From positions 6,351,501-6,415,500 of the forward strand of contig NZ_JAZHRV010000001.1 in the NCBI RefSeq assembly GCF_036924595.1: a DNA stretch of 64,000 nucleotides, given 5' to 3'. This stretch comes from Bradyrhizobium algeriense. GTDB taxonomy: Bacteria > Pseudomonadota > Alphaproteobacteria > Rhizobiales > Xanthobacteraceae. Below the pieces are notes generated by a model. It was not told where the DNA came from and made no database searches. It saw only the letters and a list, made by a program, of their open reading frames with translations. Both the position numbers and the translations under genes were made by a program. Below, piece by piece: positions 25,564 to 36,086 of the stretch; within the stretch, counting starts at the first letter, position 1, and the number at the start of each line of letters is the position of its first letter.

Positions 25564-26025
25564 TTAGTGCCGTTTATGCGAAGAGCGGCCTTCCAGCGCG
25601 ACAATTCGCCGCCGGACCGCGGGGGACGCCGTCGCCTTGGACAACGCCTTGGCAGATAGCGGCTTGGCGGGTAGTGCCTTGCTCGCGAGAACTTTGGGCA
25701 TTTTGACCGCCGACTTCGGCAGCTTCTCGGCGATGCCGAGCATATCCTCGCGGCGCCCCATTTCGCGCCAGACATCCTCCGGCTTCACGCCGGCCGAAGC
25801 CCAAAGGACGATCAGGTTGTAGAGCAGATCGGCACTCTCGCGGACCACCGCGTCGGTCTTGCCGTTGACGGCGTCGATGACGACTTCGATGGCTTCCTCG
25901 GCGAGCTTCTTGGCCATCTTGGAGGGACCGCGCTGAAACAGCCGGGCCGTTCGCGACGTGGCCGGATCGAGATCCCTGGCCGCGATGACAGCCTGATAAA
26001 GCCGTTCGAGCGAATCACTCATCAT
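25564..26025 (-). CDS. HisE-like phosphoribosyl-ATP pyrophosphohydrolase with basic tail
   Basis: A 153-aa all-alpha NTP-pyrophosphohydrolase. The catalytic core (about residues 1-105) has the EExx...ExxD metal-binding pattern in KKLAEEAIEVVIDAV and VRESADLLYNLIVLW. True HisE proteins end near 105-110 residues. This one continues about 45 residues with a Lys/Ala/Pro/Ser-rich repeat-like tail (ASKALPAKPLSAKALSKA). No other histidine gene is nearby, so it is either the second HisE-like copy of the genome or a house-cleaning MazG-like enzyme. It precedes the VTT membrane protein gene. Confidence 0.75.
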   Translation of the reverse strand: MMSDSLERLYQAVIAARDLDPATSRTARLFQRGPSKMAKKLAEEAIEVVIDAVNGKTDAVVRESADLLYNLIVLWASAGVKPEDVWREMGRREDMLGIAEKLPKSAVKMPKVLASKALPAKPLSAKALSKATASPAVRRRIVALEGRSSHKRH

Positions 26026-26080
26026 GCCAACCTAATGCAAAGCCGTGGCGAGCGTGTTAACGGCCAGGCCTGCAACCAGA

Positions 26081-26120
26081 AAAAAATCCACCGGCCGGAC
26101 GGCCGGTGGATTTATCTTTA
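26081..26120 (-). terminator. Rho-independent terminator
   Basis: A 14-bp perfect stem AAATCCACCGGCCG / CGGCCGGTGGATTT. On the minus strand it is followed by a run of seven T. It lies 33 bp beyond the stop of the Gly/Tyr-rich protein gene, which it should terminate. Confidence 0.8.
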
Positions 26121-26145
26121 ACGACTGCTTTAACGGCGGTCACAA

Positions 26146-26571
26146 TTACCAGCTAGCGAGGGGATGCCCGCGATAGTGGGGCACGCCCGATCGATAATAA
26201 CCGCCGCCATAGTAGGGGCCGCCTCCGTAATAGACCGGTCCGCCGTAATACGCCGGCGCGCCACCGTAGTAGCCGTAGCTGTCATAATAATAGTCGCGCC
26301 GGTTCTGGGCGGCCGCGATCGCAAGCCCCGTGCCGACGATGCCAGCAAAAGCCGCCGCTGCCGCGGCACCACCGCCGCCGCGATAATATCTGCGGCGCGC
26401 GCTGATATCGGTCGCATCGCTGGTCCCTGCCGATGCCGTGACGCCCTTGCCTGAAGTCGCGGAGCCGGCGAAGGCCATCGATGGCTGGACCGCCGTCAGC
26501 GCCACCGCCGCGATCGTCGCCACCGCGCCGGCGCGGCCGATCGATGAAAACAAACCCTTTCGCGCAAACAT
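26146..26571 (-). CDS. Exported Gly/Tyr-rich protein
   Basis: A 141-aa protein from the ATG at 26571 (GGAGG upstream). It has a signal peptide (GRAGAVATIAAVALTAVQPSMAFA), then a small Arg/Gly stretch and an Ala-rich hydrophobic segment that could cross the membrane. A tail of Tyr/Gly repeats (YYGG, YYGGGPYYGGG) completes it. Such RcnB/YXXGG-like exported proteins are frequent in Bradyrhizobium and are probably envelope-associated. There is no enzymatic motif. A perfect terminator follows. Confidence 0.65.
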   Translation of the reverse strand: MFARKGLFSSIGRAGAVATIAAVALTAVQPSMAFAGSATSGKGVTASAGTSDATDISARRRYYRGGGGAAAAAAFAGIVGTGLAIAAAQNRRDYYYDSYGYYGGAPAYYGGPVYYGGGPYYGGGYYRSGVPHYRGHPLASW

Positions 26572-26812
26572 CTCGACATCCTCCGTGGGAGCTGGCCCGA
26601 CAGGCCTCCGATGGCTAACCACTGAGCAGATACTAGGTTCCCGAATCCGAACGGCAGCTGAACGATCCCTGGCAAAATCATGGCAGTCATCGACCGTTCA
26701 GGTTAGATGCTGCAGAATGGCTCGCCCAAGAGCGATTCATGCCGTTGGCGATGTCACGAAACAGTCATCGCCGGCGCGGCAACTTGTCCCACCTCGTGCT
26801 GATGTAACCTCG

Positions 26813-27913
26813 ATGCGTGCTGTCAGGACCAACGTCATCCGCTCTCGCCTGAGCGCTCTCTTGAGCGTTCGCTCGAGGGTTCTCTTGGCTTCCCTTGCCG
26901 GGCTGTGCGCAATTGCGGGCTTGATGGCGAGCAATGTCCTGGCCGCGGATGAACCCCGGCCTCCCCTCGCGATCCAGTTTTCGCTCGATCGTCCGATCGA
27001 TGCCGCAGCCGCCCCGTTCGTAATGGCCTCAACCGGCGGCCTGTTCAGCGCGGAAGCGCTGGCGGTCACGACCAACATCGCCAGCGGATCGCAGGATGCG
27101 ATTGCGCGCGTCGCGGCCGGCACCAGCGATTTTGCCCTCGTCGACATCAACGCATTGATGCGGTTTCGCGACAAGGACAAGCAGGGCGGCCCGAGGATCA
27201 AGGCGGTGTTCGTGCTGTTCAACAAGGCGCCCTATTCCATCATCGCCCGCAGAAGCCGCGGCGTCCGTGCGCTGACTGACATCGAGGGCAAGACGCTCGG
27301 CGTCGCCGAAGGCGACCTGTCGGTCCGGCTGTGGCCGGCGGTAGCCCACCAGAACGGCATCAAGATCAAGACCGTGAAACAGAGCAGCATCAGCGCCGCA
27401 GTACGCGAGCCGATGCTTTCGGCGGGCCAGATCGACGCCGTGACCGGATTCTCTTATCTGTCGGCGATCAATTTGAAGGACCGCGGCGTGCCGGCCGACG
27501 ATCTGGCGGTGCTGAAACTCGCCGACTATGGCTGCGAGGCCTATGGTTTCGCTGTTATCGCCAATCCGGCGCTGGCAGCCGCCAAGCCCGAGACGGTGAA
27601 GGGATTCGTGCGGGCCGCGATCGGCGGCCTGAATCTCACCGTCAAGGACCCTGCAGGCGCTGCGACCGAAGTCGCCAATCGCATGGACGGCGGCTCAAAG
27701 GACCTCGAACTCGAACGCCTGCAAGCCATCCTGCGCGACAACATCCTGACCAGCGAAGTGAAACGCAACGGCATCGGCGCGATCGATCCGGCACGCTTCG
27801 AACGCTCGATCGACCAGGTCTCGGAAGATTTCAAGTTTCAGAAGCGGCCGCAGGCCTCCGACATTTTTGACGACCAGTACCTGCCGCCGCTCAACGGCCG
27901 CTTGATCAATTGA
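26813..27913 (+). CDS. NMT1/THI5-like (NitT/TauT-type) ABC substrate-binding protein
   Basis: A 366-aa periplasmic binding protein from the ATG at 26813. The N-terminal region is long and basic, with the hydrophobic core VLLASLAGLCAIAGLMAS and a cleavage site near VLA. The mature part shows the NMT1 pattern: APFVMASTGGLFSAEALAVT, then DFALVDINALMRF and GKTLGVAEGD. The frame opens far upstream but without family similarity. No permease or ATPase gene adjoins, so it must work with components elsewhere or be an orphan. Candidate ligands are sulfonates, nitrate-like anions or pyrimidine precursors. Confidence 0.8.
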   Translation: MRAVRTNVIRSRLSALLSVRSRVLLASLAGLCAIAGLMASNVLAADEPRPPLAIQFSLDRPIDAAAAPFVMASTGGLFSAEALAVTTNIASGSQDAIARVAAGTSDFALVDINALMRFRDKDKQGGPRIKAVFVLFNKAPYSIIARRSRGVRALTDIEGKTLGVAEGDLSVRLWPAVAHQNGIKIKTVKQSSISAAVREPMLSAGQIDAVTGFSYLSAINLKDRGVPADDLAVLKLADYGCEAYGFAVIANPALAAAKPETVKGFVRAAIGGLNLTVKDPAGAATEVANRMDGGSKDLELERLQAILRDNILTSEVKRNGIGAIDPARFERSIDQVSEDFKFQKRPQASDIFDDQYLPPLNGRLIN

Positions 27914-28063
27914 GGCAGTGCCCCTTCATGGAGAGGTGGGCGTGTTATCCGCAAGCGATTAGAGATAAAAGCGATTGAACAAATTCATCCCGCTCTGGTT
28001 CTCCGCCGCGATCCCTGATTAGTATAGTGGCCGCTGATCGCTTCCTTTGAGTCCTTGATCCGA

Positions 28064-29842
<1,779 letters not shown>

Positions 29843-30053
29843 GCTAGCGTGAGCGCGATCACGGTTTGGACATCGCCGAATTTGCGACGATTTCGTCCAC
29901 CATTTAATCGCCCGGGCTCTGTTCTGGCCGGCCAAGCCGGTATAGGTTTGCGCCTGCCGCAAAGCGACGGCGCCGGACACGCTTGAAACCCGAACGTTAG
30001 CTTCTCAAGGACCTCCTTTTCGAAGGCGGGTCTCAAAGGACCGGAACGGAAAA

Positions 30054-31475
30054 GTGCAACTTCTTCGCCTGCTGCCACGCCATTCGTCGATGAACTGGAT
30101 TCTCCTCGTGGCGGCGCTAGCCGTCGTGACGCCGCGCGCCGTGCAAGCCGAAGCGCTGCTGGTCGTTGAAGCCGACACCGGCAAGGTGCTGCAGGCCGAC
30201 AACGCCACCATGCCCTGGTACCCCGCCTCGGTGACCAAGATCATGACCGCCTACGTCACGCTGAAGGCCGTGAAGGACGGGCGTCTGTCGCTCGACACGC
30301 TGCTGACGGTGTCGCCGGTCGCAGCCTCGGAATCGCCGTCCAAGATGGGTTTTCCTCCGGGCACCCAGGTCACCGTCGACAACGCGCTCAAGATGATGAT
30401 GGTGAAGTCGGCCAACGACATGGCTGTGGTGCTTGCCGAAGGCGTCGGCGGATCGATCGACGGTTTCTCGGCGATGATGAACCAGACCGCCGCGAGGCTC
30501 GGCATGACGCAGACGAGCTACGTCAATCCGAACGGCCTGCCGGCGGATGGACAGATCACCTCGGCGCGCGATCTTGCGATCCTGGCGCGCGCCGTCATTC
30601 GCGACCTGCCGGAATACGAATACTTCATGCACATTCCCTCGATCCGCTACGGTCGCAGGGTGACGCAGAATTTCAACAAGCTGATCGGGCGCTATCCCGG
30701 CGCCGACGGTTTCAAGACCGGCTTCATCTGCGCTTCCGGCTACAATCTGGTTGCGTCTGCGACGCGCAACGGCAAGCGGCTGATCGCCGTCGTGCTCGGC
30801 GCGTCCTCGGGCCAGGCACGCGCGGTGCGCGCCGCGCAGTTGCTGGAGCGTGGCTTCGGCAACGGACTGGGCTGGCTGAAGCCTTCGCTCGGTACCGTCG
30901 ACAGTCTGGTTCCGATCGATGCGACGCCGCCGAACCTGCGCGAAGAGATGTGCAACGGCAAACGCAAGCGGCCGGCCACCGACGAGGACGCCGACGTCGT
31001 CGCCACCAACGGCAGCGCGTCGAGCGGCGAGACCGCGGTCACGTTCTTCACCGCCGCCGGGCTGCAGCCGCCGATGGCCAAGCCCGCGGACTTGATGGCT
31101 GCCGCGGCGGTGCCGTCCGAGCCCGTCCCGGTCTATACCGGTCCGACCAAGACCGGCGCCGCGTTGATCGCGGCCGTTGCGGCGGAGGCCCAGAAGCAGG
31201 CCTCGGCAAAGCGCGGCAAGAAGTCGAAGATTGCAGCGAAGAAGCCCGACGCCGCGGCAGCACCCAAGGCTGAAGCCAGCGCGAAGCCGGCCGCCAAGCC
31301 TGCGACGGTCAGGCATGCGAACGCCAAGCCGGAGGCTGCCGCCACCAAGCCAGCCGCCGCGGCCGATAGAAAGCCAGCCGCCAAGCCTGCTGCCGTCGGA
31401 GACAAGCCCGCGCCGAAGCCGGCCAAGCCGAAGGCCACCGCGAAGCCCAAAGGCGAAACCAAGCCGGCTGGTTAA
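30054..31475 (+). CDS. D-alanyl-D-alanine carboxypeptidase (PBP5/6 type) with Lys/Ala/Pro-rich tail
   Basis: A 473-aa penicillin-binding carboxypeptidase. It has an N-terminal signal sequence (WILLVAALAVVTPRAVQA), catalytic SVTK (Ser59-Lys62), the second motif SAN in VKSANDMAVV and KTG in GFKTGFICASGYN. It trims the terminal D-Ala of peptidoglycan pentapeptides in the periplasm. The last 110 residues are a low-complexity tail of AKP/AAKP repeats replacing the usual amphipathic anchor; it is very basic and could bind envelope polymers. The GTG at 30054 follows GGAACGGAAAA; an ATG 12 codons later is an alternative. Confidence 0.88.
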   Translation: MQLLRLLPRHSSMNWILLVAALAVVTPRAVQAEALLVVEADTGKVLQADNATMPWYPASVTKIMTAYVTLKAVKDGRLSLDTLLTVSPVAASESPSKMGFPPGTQVTVDNALKMMMVKSANDMAVVLAEGVGGSIDGFSAMMNQTAARLGMTQTSYVNPNGLPADGQITSARDLAILARAVIRDLPEYEYFMHIPSIRYGRRVTQNFNKLIGRYPGADGFKTGFICASGYNLVASATRNGKRLIAVVLGASSGQARAVRAAQLLERGFGNGLGWLKPSLGTVDSLVPIDATPPNLREEMCNGKRKRPATDEDADVVATNGSASSGETAVTFFTAAGLQPPMAKPADLMAAAAVPSEPVPVYTGPTKTGAALIAAVAAEAQKQASAKRGKKSKIAAKKPDAAAAPKAEASAKPAAKPATVRHANAKPEAAATKPAAAADRKPAAKPAAVGDKPAPKPAKPKATAKPKGETKPAG

Positions 31476-31650
31476 CGGGCCGCGAAGCCACCGTAATTAG
31501 GCAGCTTTCCTGCCGTTCGGCCGAACTATTCCAGATCGCTGAATGCGTCGATAACGCGCAGCCGCTTGCCATCGGCGGCGGCATTCACAATACTGCCCAA
31601 AACAAGGCGAGCCCGGCTAGGAAACAGGGAAACAAGCAGAGGGGAATACC

Positions 31651-33333
31651 ATGGAGCGGATCTGGCTCAAGCAATATCCGGCCGGCGTGCCAGCCGATAT
31701 CGACGTCACCCAGTACTCATCGCTGGTCGAGCTGTTGGAAGAAAGCTTTGCGAAGTTCGCCGACCGCAAGGCGTTCATCTGCATGGACAAGTCGATCAGC
31801 TACCGCGACCTCGACGATATGTCGGCCGCGCTCGGCGCCTATCTGCAGGGCAAAGGCCTGCAAAAGGGCGCCCGCGTCGCGCTGATGATGCCGAACGTGC
31901 TGCAATATCCGGTCTCGACCGCCGCCGTGCTGCGCGCCGGCTATGCGGTCGTGAACGTCAACCCGCTCTACACCCCGCGCGAGCTCGAGCATCAGCTCAA
32001 GGATTCCGGCGCGGAGGCGATCATCGTTCTGGAGAATTTCGCCACCACCGTGCAGCAGGTGATCGCGAGGACCGCGGTCAAGCACGTGATCGTCGGCAGC
32101 ATGGGCGACCTGCTCGGCTTCAAGGGCGTGATCGTCAATCTGGTGGTCCGCAAGGTGAAGAAGATGGTGCCGGCCTGGTCGATCCCGGGCGCGGTCTCGT
32201 TCAACGATGCGCTCGCCGCCGGCCGCGGCAAGAAGCTCGACAAGCCGAAGCTCACGCTCGATGACGTCGCCTTCCTGCAATACACCGGCGGCACCACCGG
32301 CGTCTCCAAGGGCGCGACGCTGCTGCACAAGAACATCCTCGCCAACGTGCTGCAGAACGACGCCTGGCTGCAGCCGGCGCTGAAGAAGCCGCCGATCGTC
32401 GACCAGATGATCATCGTCTGCGCGCTGCCGCTCTATCACATCTTTGCACTGACCGCGTGCTACCTCTTGGGAGTGCGCGCCGGCGGCACCAATCTGTTGA
32501 TTCCCAACCCGCGCGACATGGCCGGCTTCGTCAAGGAGTTGATGAAATACCAGGTCAGCTTCTTCCCGGCCGTCAACACGCTCTACAACGGCCTGCTCAA
32601 CACGCCGGGCTTCGACAAGGTCGATTTCTCCAAGCTGAAAGTCTCCAACGGCGGTGGCATGGCGGTGCAAAGACCGGTTGCCGAGAAGTGGTTGAAGATA
32701 ACGGGCTGCCCGCTGGCGGAAGGCTACGGCCTGTCGGAAACCTCGCCGGCGCTGACCTGCAACCCCGCCGACACCGACCAGTTCTCCGGCTCGATCGGCA
32801 TTCCCGTACCCTCGACCTACATCTCGATCCGCGACGACGACGGCAAGGAGGTGCCGCTCGGCGAGCCGGGCGAGATCTGCGCCAAGGGCCCGCAGGTGAT
32901 GGCCGGCTATTGGAACCGGCCGGAAGAGACCGCCAACGTGATGACCGCGGACGGCTTCTTCCGCACCGGCGACATCGGCGTGATGGATGAGCGGGGCTAC
33001 ACCAAGATCGTCGACCGCAAGAAGGACATGATCCTGGTCTCGGGCTTCAACGTCTACCCGAACGAGATCGAGGAAGTGATCGCGAGCCATCCAGGCGTGC
33101 TCGAATGCGCCGTGATCGGCGTAGCCGACTCGAAATCGGGCGAAGCGGTGAAGGCCTTCATCGTCAAGAAGGATCAAAACCTCACGGCCGACGACGTCAT
33201 CAAATATTGCGGCACGCAGCTCACGGCCTACAAGGTCCCCAAGCAGATCGAGTTCAGGACCGATCTGCCCAAGACCAATGTCGGCAAGATCCTGCGCCGC
33301 GAATTGCGCGACGAGAAGAAGGCCGCGGCCTAA
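31651..33333 (+). CDS. fadD: Long-chain fatty-acid-CoA ligase
   Basis: A 560-aa ANL-family acyl-CoA synthetase. Adenylation motifs are the P-loop YTGGTTGVSKGATL (A3), EGYGLSETSP (A5), FFRTGDIGVMDERGY (A7) and DRKKDMILVSGFNVYP (A8). The catalytic Lys of the lid sits in LPKTNVGKILRREL. It activates long-chain fatty acids to acyl-CoA with ATP at the inner face of the membrane. The start has AGGGGAAT upstream. A DUF924 gene follows 22 bp later and is probably co-transcribed. It is not close to the main acyl-CoA cluster at 42-54 kb. Confidence 0.9.
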   Translation: MERIWLKQYPAGVPADIDVTQYSSLVELLEESFAKFADRKAFICMDKSISYRDLDDMSAALGAYLQGKGLQKGARVALMMPNVLQYPVSTAAVLRAGYAVVNVNPLYTPRELEHQLKDSGAEAIIVLENFATTVQQVIARTAVKHVIVGSMGDLLGFKGVIVNLVVRKVKKMVPAWSIPGAVSFNDALAAGRGKKLDKPKLTLDDVAFLQYTGGTTGVSKGATLLHKNILANVLQNDAWLQPALKKPPIVDQMIIVCALPLYHIFALTACYLLGVRAGGTNLLIPNPRDMAGFVKELMKYQVSFFPAVNTLYNGLLNTPGFDKVDFSKLKVSNGGGMAVQRPVAEKWLKITGCPLAEGYGLSETSPALTCNPADTDQFSGSIGIPVPSTYISIRDDDGKEVPLGEPGEICAKGPQVMAGYWNRPEETANVMTADGFFRTGDIGVMDERGYTKIVDRKKDMILVSGFNVYPNEIEEVIASHPGVLECAVIGVADSKSGEAVKAFIVKKDQNLTADDVIKYCGTQLTAYKVPKQIEFRTDLPKTNVGKILRRELRDEKKAAA

Positions 33334-33355
33334 AAGCCGTACGGACTTGCTGTCA

Positions 33356-33907
33356 ATGGTCGAAGATTCCGTCACGCCGGCCGGGATTCTGGCGTTCTGG
33401 CGTGACGCCGGTCCCAAGCGCTGGTACACGCCCGATGAAGCGTTCGACGCAGAGGTGCGCCGGCGCTTTTTCAGCCTGTGGCAGCACGCGACAGCCGGCG
33501 AATTGTCGTCATGGGAAGCAAGCGATGACGGCGCGCTCGCGCTCGTCATCGTGCTCGACCAGTTTCCCCGCAACATGTTCCGCGGCGACATCAGGACCTA
33601 TGCCAGCGATGCCGAGGCGCGTGAGGTGGCGCATCGCGCCATCGAACGCGGCGTGGACGCGCGGATCGATGGCGCTTTACGTGAATTCCTCTATCTGCCG
33701 TTCATGCATTCGGAGCATCTGGTCGACCACTTGCGCTGCATTGAGCTGTCGCGCGCGGCCGGCCATACCGAAAGCCTGAAATGGGCCGAGCACCACGCCA
33801 AGATCATCCGCCGCTTCGGGCGCTTTCCTCACCGCAACCACATTTTGGGCCGCGCGACCACGCCGGACGAGCAGGCCTTCCTGGACGAAGGGGGCTTTTC
33901 GCCGTGA
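33356..33907 (+). CDS. DUF924 family protein
   Basis: A 183-aa all-helical protein of the DUF924 family: TPAGILAFWRDAGPKRWYTPDEAFDAEV at the N-terminus, the conserved VLDQFPRNMFRG, then FLYLPFMHSEHLVDH and HRNHILGR. The TPR-like helical fold is known, the function is not. The frame extends upstream into the ligase gene, but the ATG at 33356 gives the family length. It sits 22 bp after the acyl-CoA ligase gene. Confidence 0.85.
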   Translation: MVEDSVTPAGILAFWRDAGPKRWYTPDEAFDAEVRRRFFSLWQHATAGELSSWEASDDGALALVIVLDQFPRNMFRGDIRTYASDAEAREVAHRAIERGVDARIDGALREFLYLPFMHSEHLVDHLRCIELSRAAGHTESLKWAEHHAKIIRRFGRFPHRNHILGRATTPDEQAFLDEGGFSP

Positions 33908-34016
33908 TGACGGAAGCGTGAACGGCCTCAACCGTTGCCGTTTCGCCTGCTCTGAATATTGTACCGGCCGCCTGCCCGGTCTAAGAAACTATCTGCTCAT
34001 TGAGGGAGAATTGACG

Positions 34017-34502
34017 ATGACGATCCAAGTTGGCGACAAGCTGCCGGAAGCCAAGTTTCGCGTGATGACGGCGGAAGGGCCGCAGGTCAAAACCACCGAC
34101 GATATTTTCAAGGGCAAGAAGGTGGCGCTGTTTGCGGTGCCCGGCGCCTATACCGGTACCTGCCACAAGATGCATCTGCCGAGCATCTTCCTCAACGCCT
34201 ATGCCATCAAGGACAAGGGCGTGAGCACCATCGCCATCGTCTCCGTCAACGACGCCTTCGTCATGAACGCCTGGAAGCGCGACACCGACCAGCGCGACGA
34301 AGCCGTATTCCTCGCCGACGGCAATGCCGACTTCACCAAGGCGATCGGCATGGAGCTCGACGCCTCCGGCAACGGGCTGGGCATCCGCTCCAAGCGCTAC
34401 TCGATGCTGGTGGACGACGGCGTGGTGAAGAAGCTCAACCTCGAGCCGGCGCCCGGCAAGGTCGAGGTTTCCGGCGGCGATACGCTGCTGGGGCAGCTCT
34501 GA
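34017..34502 (+). CDS. Peroxiredoxin (Prx5-type)
   Basis: A 161-aa thiol peroxidase of the Prx5/AhpE-like group. The active site PGAYTGTCHKMHLPS contains peroxidatic Cys49; the third residue after Tyr is Gly rather than the usual Pro-Thr, a small deviation. It reduces H2O2 and organic hydroperoxides using glutathione/glutaredoxin or thioredoxin. There is no second Cys in the usual resolving position, so it is probably 1-Cys. The ATG at 34017 has GAGGGAGAA upstream. A palindromic repeat follows the stop and may act as a 3' stabiliser. Confidence 0.9.
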   Translation: MTIQVGDKLPEAKFRVMTAEGPQVKTTDDIFKGKKVALFAVPGAYTGTCHKMHLPSIFLNAYAIKDKGVSTIAIVSVNDAFVMNAWKRDTDQRDEAVFLADGNADFTKAIGMELDASGNGLGIRSKRYSMLVDDGVVKKLNLEPAPGKVEVSGGDTLLGQL

Positions 34503-34508
34503 GCTCTA

Positions 34509-34594
34509 CGTCATTGCGAGCGAAGCGAAGCAATCCATTTCACCGGGTGTGCTGAAGCATGGATTGCTTCGTCGCTACGCTCCTCGCAATGACG
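34509..34594. repeat. Palindromic repeat (CGTCATTGCGAG family)
   Basis: An 86-bp imperfect palindrome. CGTCATTGCGAGCGAAGCGA at the left end is mirrored by TCGCTACGCTCCTCGCAATGACG at the right, with AGCAATCCA / TGGATTGCT inside. This REP-like element is widespread in Bradyrhizobium and Rhodopseudomonas. Here it lies between peroxiredoxin and rnhA, whose 3' ends converge. Confidence 0.8.
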
Positions 34595-34639
34595 GTTGTT
34601 GGCGCTCGCGCCTATCAAAGCTGTCGTCGCCCGGCGGGC

Positions 34640-35113
34640 CTACTTCCCCACCCTCTCCTGCAACCGCGCCATCGCCACGCCCTCACGCGCCAATTGATCG
34701 GCGCGCTCGTTTTCGGCGTGGCCGGCATGGCCCTTGATCCAGTGCCAGCGCACCTGGTGCGGTTTCAGCGCGGCATCGAGCCGCTGCCATAGTTCGACAT
34801 TCTTGACCGGCTTCTTGTCGGCGGTGCGCCAGCCGTTTTTCTTCCAGCCGTGGATCCAGCCAGTGATGCCCTGACGCACATACTGGCTGTCGGTGGTGAG
34901 GTCGACCACGCACGGCTTTTTCAGCGCTTCCAGCGCCGAGATCGCCGCCATCAGCTCCATGCGGTTGTTGGTGGTGTGGGCCTCGCCGCCCTTCAGTTCT
35001 TTCTCTTTGTCGCCGAATCTCAGGATGGCGCCCCAGCCGCCGGGGCCGGGATTGCCCGAGCAGGCGCCATCGGTGAAGACCGTCACGTGGGGCAGTTCGC
35101 TCAAGCGACGCAT
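34640..35113 (-). CDS. rnhA: Ribonuclease HI
   Basis: A 157-aa RNase HI that cleaves RNA in RNA-DNA hybrids. The catalytic carboxylates are Asp15 in [16 protein letters not shown], Glu53 in NNRMELMAA, Asp75 in [10 protein letters not shown] and the Asp in NERADQLA, with the conserved flexible-loop His upstream in [11 protein letters not shown]. It has normal length. Its start overlaps the end of thrB by 13 bp, so it is translated from within that gene and co-transcribed with ispH-thrB-rnhA. Confidence 0.95.
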   Translation of the reverse strand: MRRLSELPHVTVFTDGACSGNPGPGGWGAILRFGDKEKELKGGEAHTTNNRMELMAAISALEALKKPCVVDLTTDSQYVRQGITGWIHGWKKNGWRTADKKPVKNVELWQRLDAALKPHQVRWHWIKGHAGHAENERADQLAREGVAMARLQERVGK

Positions 35114-36081
35114 CCCGGCTGGGTCAGGCCGTAATCGCGCACGCTCGCGACGTTCTGGTGGAAGCGCAGCTTGCGGACATATTCGAGCGGGTCTTTGGGC
35201 TTGACCAGCGCGCCCGGCGGCACGTTGAGGAAATCGACCAGCCGCGTCAGCAGGAAACGCAGCGCCGCGCCGCGCGCCAGCAGCGGCAGCGCCTCCTGCT
35301 CGGCTTCAGACAATTGGCGCTCGCGGCCATAGGCGTTGAGCAACGCGCGGGCCTTGGTGACGTTGAAGGAATGATCCGCTTCGAAGCACCACGCGTTCAG
35401 GCAGATCGCGATGTCGTAGGCCAGCATGTCGTTGCAGGAGAACGGGAAGTCGATCAGCCCCGACAATTTATCGCCGAGGAAGAACACGTTGTCGGGAAAC
35501 AGATCGGCATGGATGACGCCGGGCGGCAGGTCTTTCGGCCAGCACGCTTCGAGGTGATCGAGCTCGCGTGCGATGAAATCCTGCAAGCCGGGCGCGACGC
35601 TATCGGCACGCGGCGCGGCGAGATCGAACAGCGGCCGCCAGCCCTCGACCGACAGCGGGTTCTTGCGGAACATCGGGAAGTCCCGTCCCGCCACATGCAT
35701 CCTGGCCAGCGCCTCGCCGACGCCGGTGCAATGCGCGGCGTTGGGCCGCCGCGGCCACACGCCTTCGAGGAAGTTGATGATCGCCGCGGGACGGTCCGCA
35801 AGCTCGCTATAGACCTCGCCCTTGCGATTGCGGGCGGGCTGCGGGCAACGCACACCGCGCTCGGCCAGATGCGCCATCAGCGACAGGAAGTACGGCAAAT
35901 CGTCCACCGCCACGCGCTTTTCATAGAGCGTGAGGATGAACGCGCCCTTGCTGGTATGCAGCAGGAAGTTGGAATTCTCGACGCCCTCGGCGATGCCCTT
36001 GTAGGAGAGCAACTCGCCGATGTCGTAGCCCTTAAGGAACTCCGCGAGGTCTTCGGCGGCGACGTCGGTGTAAACCGCCAT
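35101..36081 (-). CDS. thrB: Homoserine kinase (ThrB, APH-fold)
   Basis: A 326-aa homoserine kinase of the type found in alphaproteobacteria, related to aminoglycoside/choline kinases rather than GHMP kinases. It shows [13 protein letters not shown] (nucleotide loop), the catalytic [13 protein letters not shown] and the metal-binding [11 protein letters not shown]. It phosphorylates L-homoserine in threonine synthesis. It lies five bp after ispH and overlaps rnhA. This ispH-thrB-rnhA order is the usual one in Rhizobiales. Confidence 0.92.
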   Translation of the reverse strand: MAVYTDVAAEDLAEFLKGYDIGELLSYKGIAEGVENSNFLLHTSKGAFILTLYEKRVAVDDLPYFLSLMAHLAERGVRCPQPARNRKGEVYSELADRPAAIINFLEGVWPRRPNAAHCTGVGEALARMHVAGRDFPMFRKNPLSVEGWRPLFDLAAPRADSVAPGLQDFIARELDHLEACWPKDLPPGVIHADLFPDNVFFLGDKLSGLIDFPFSCNDMLAYDIAICLNAWCFEADHSFNVTKARALLNAYGRERQLSEAEQEALPLLARGAALRFLLTRLVDFLNVPPGALVKPKDPLEYVRKLRFHQNVASVRDYGLTQPGCVA

Positions 36082-36086
36082 CGCGA

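Noticed and set aside
26118..26133. TTAA-N8-TTAA near the Gly/Tyr-rich protein gene
   Set aside because: Spacing is eight, not seven, and it lies at the 3' end of the gene beside a terminator.
33278..33355. Upstream extension of the DUF924 frame into the ligase gene
   Set aside because: The extension has no DUF924 similarity; the ATG at 33356 gives the expected start.
31717..33591. 624-codon antisense frame over the acyl-CoA ligase gene
   Set aside because: It mirrors the codon structure of the ligase, has no family motif and no ribosome-binding site; it is typical of high-GC antisense frames.
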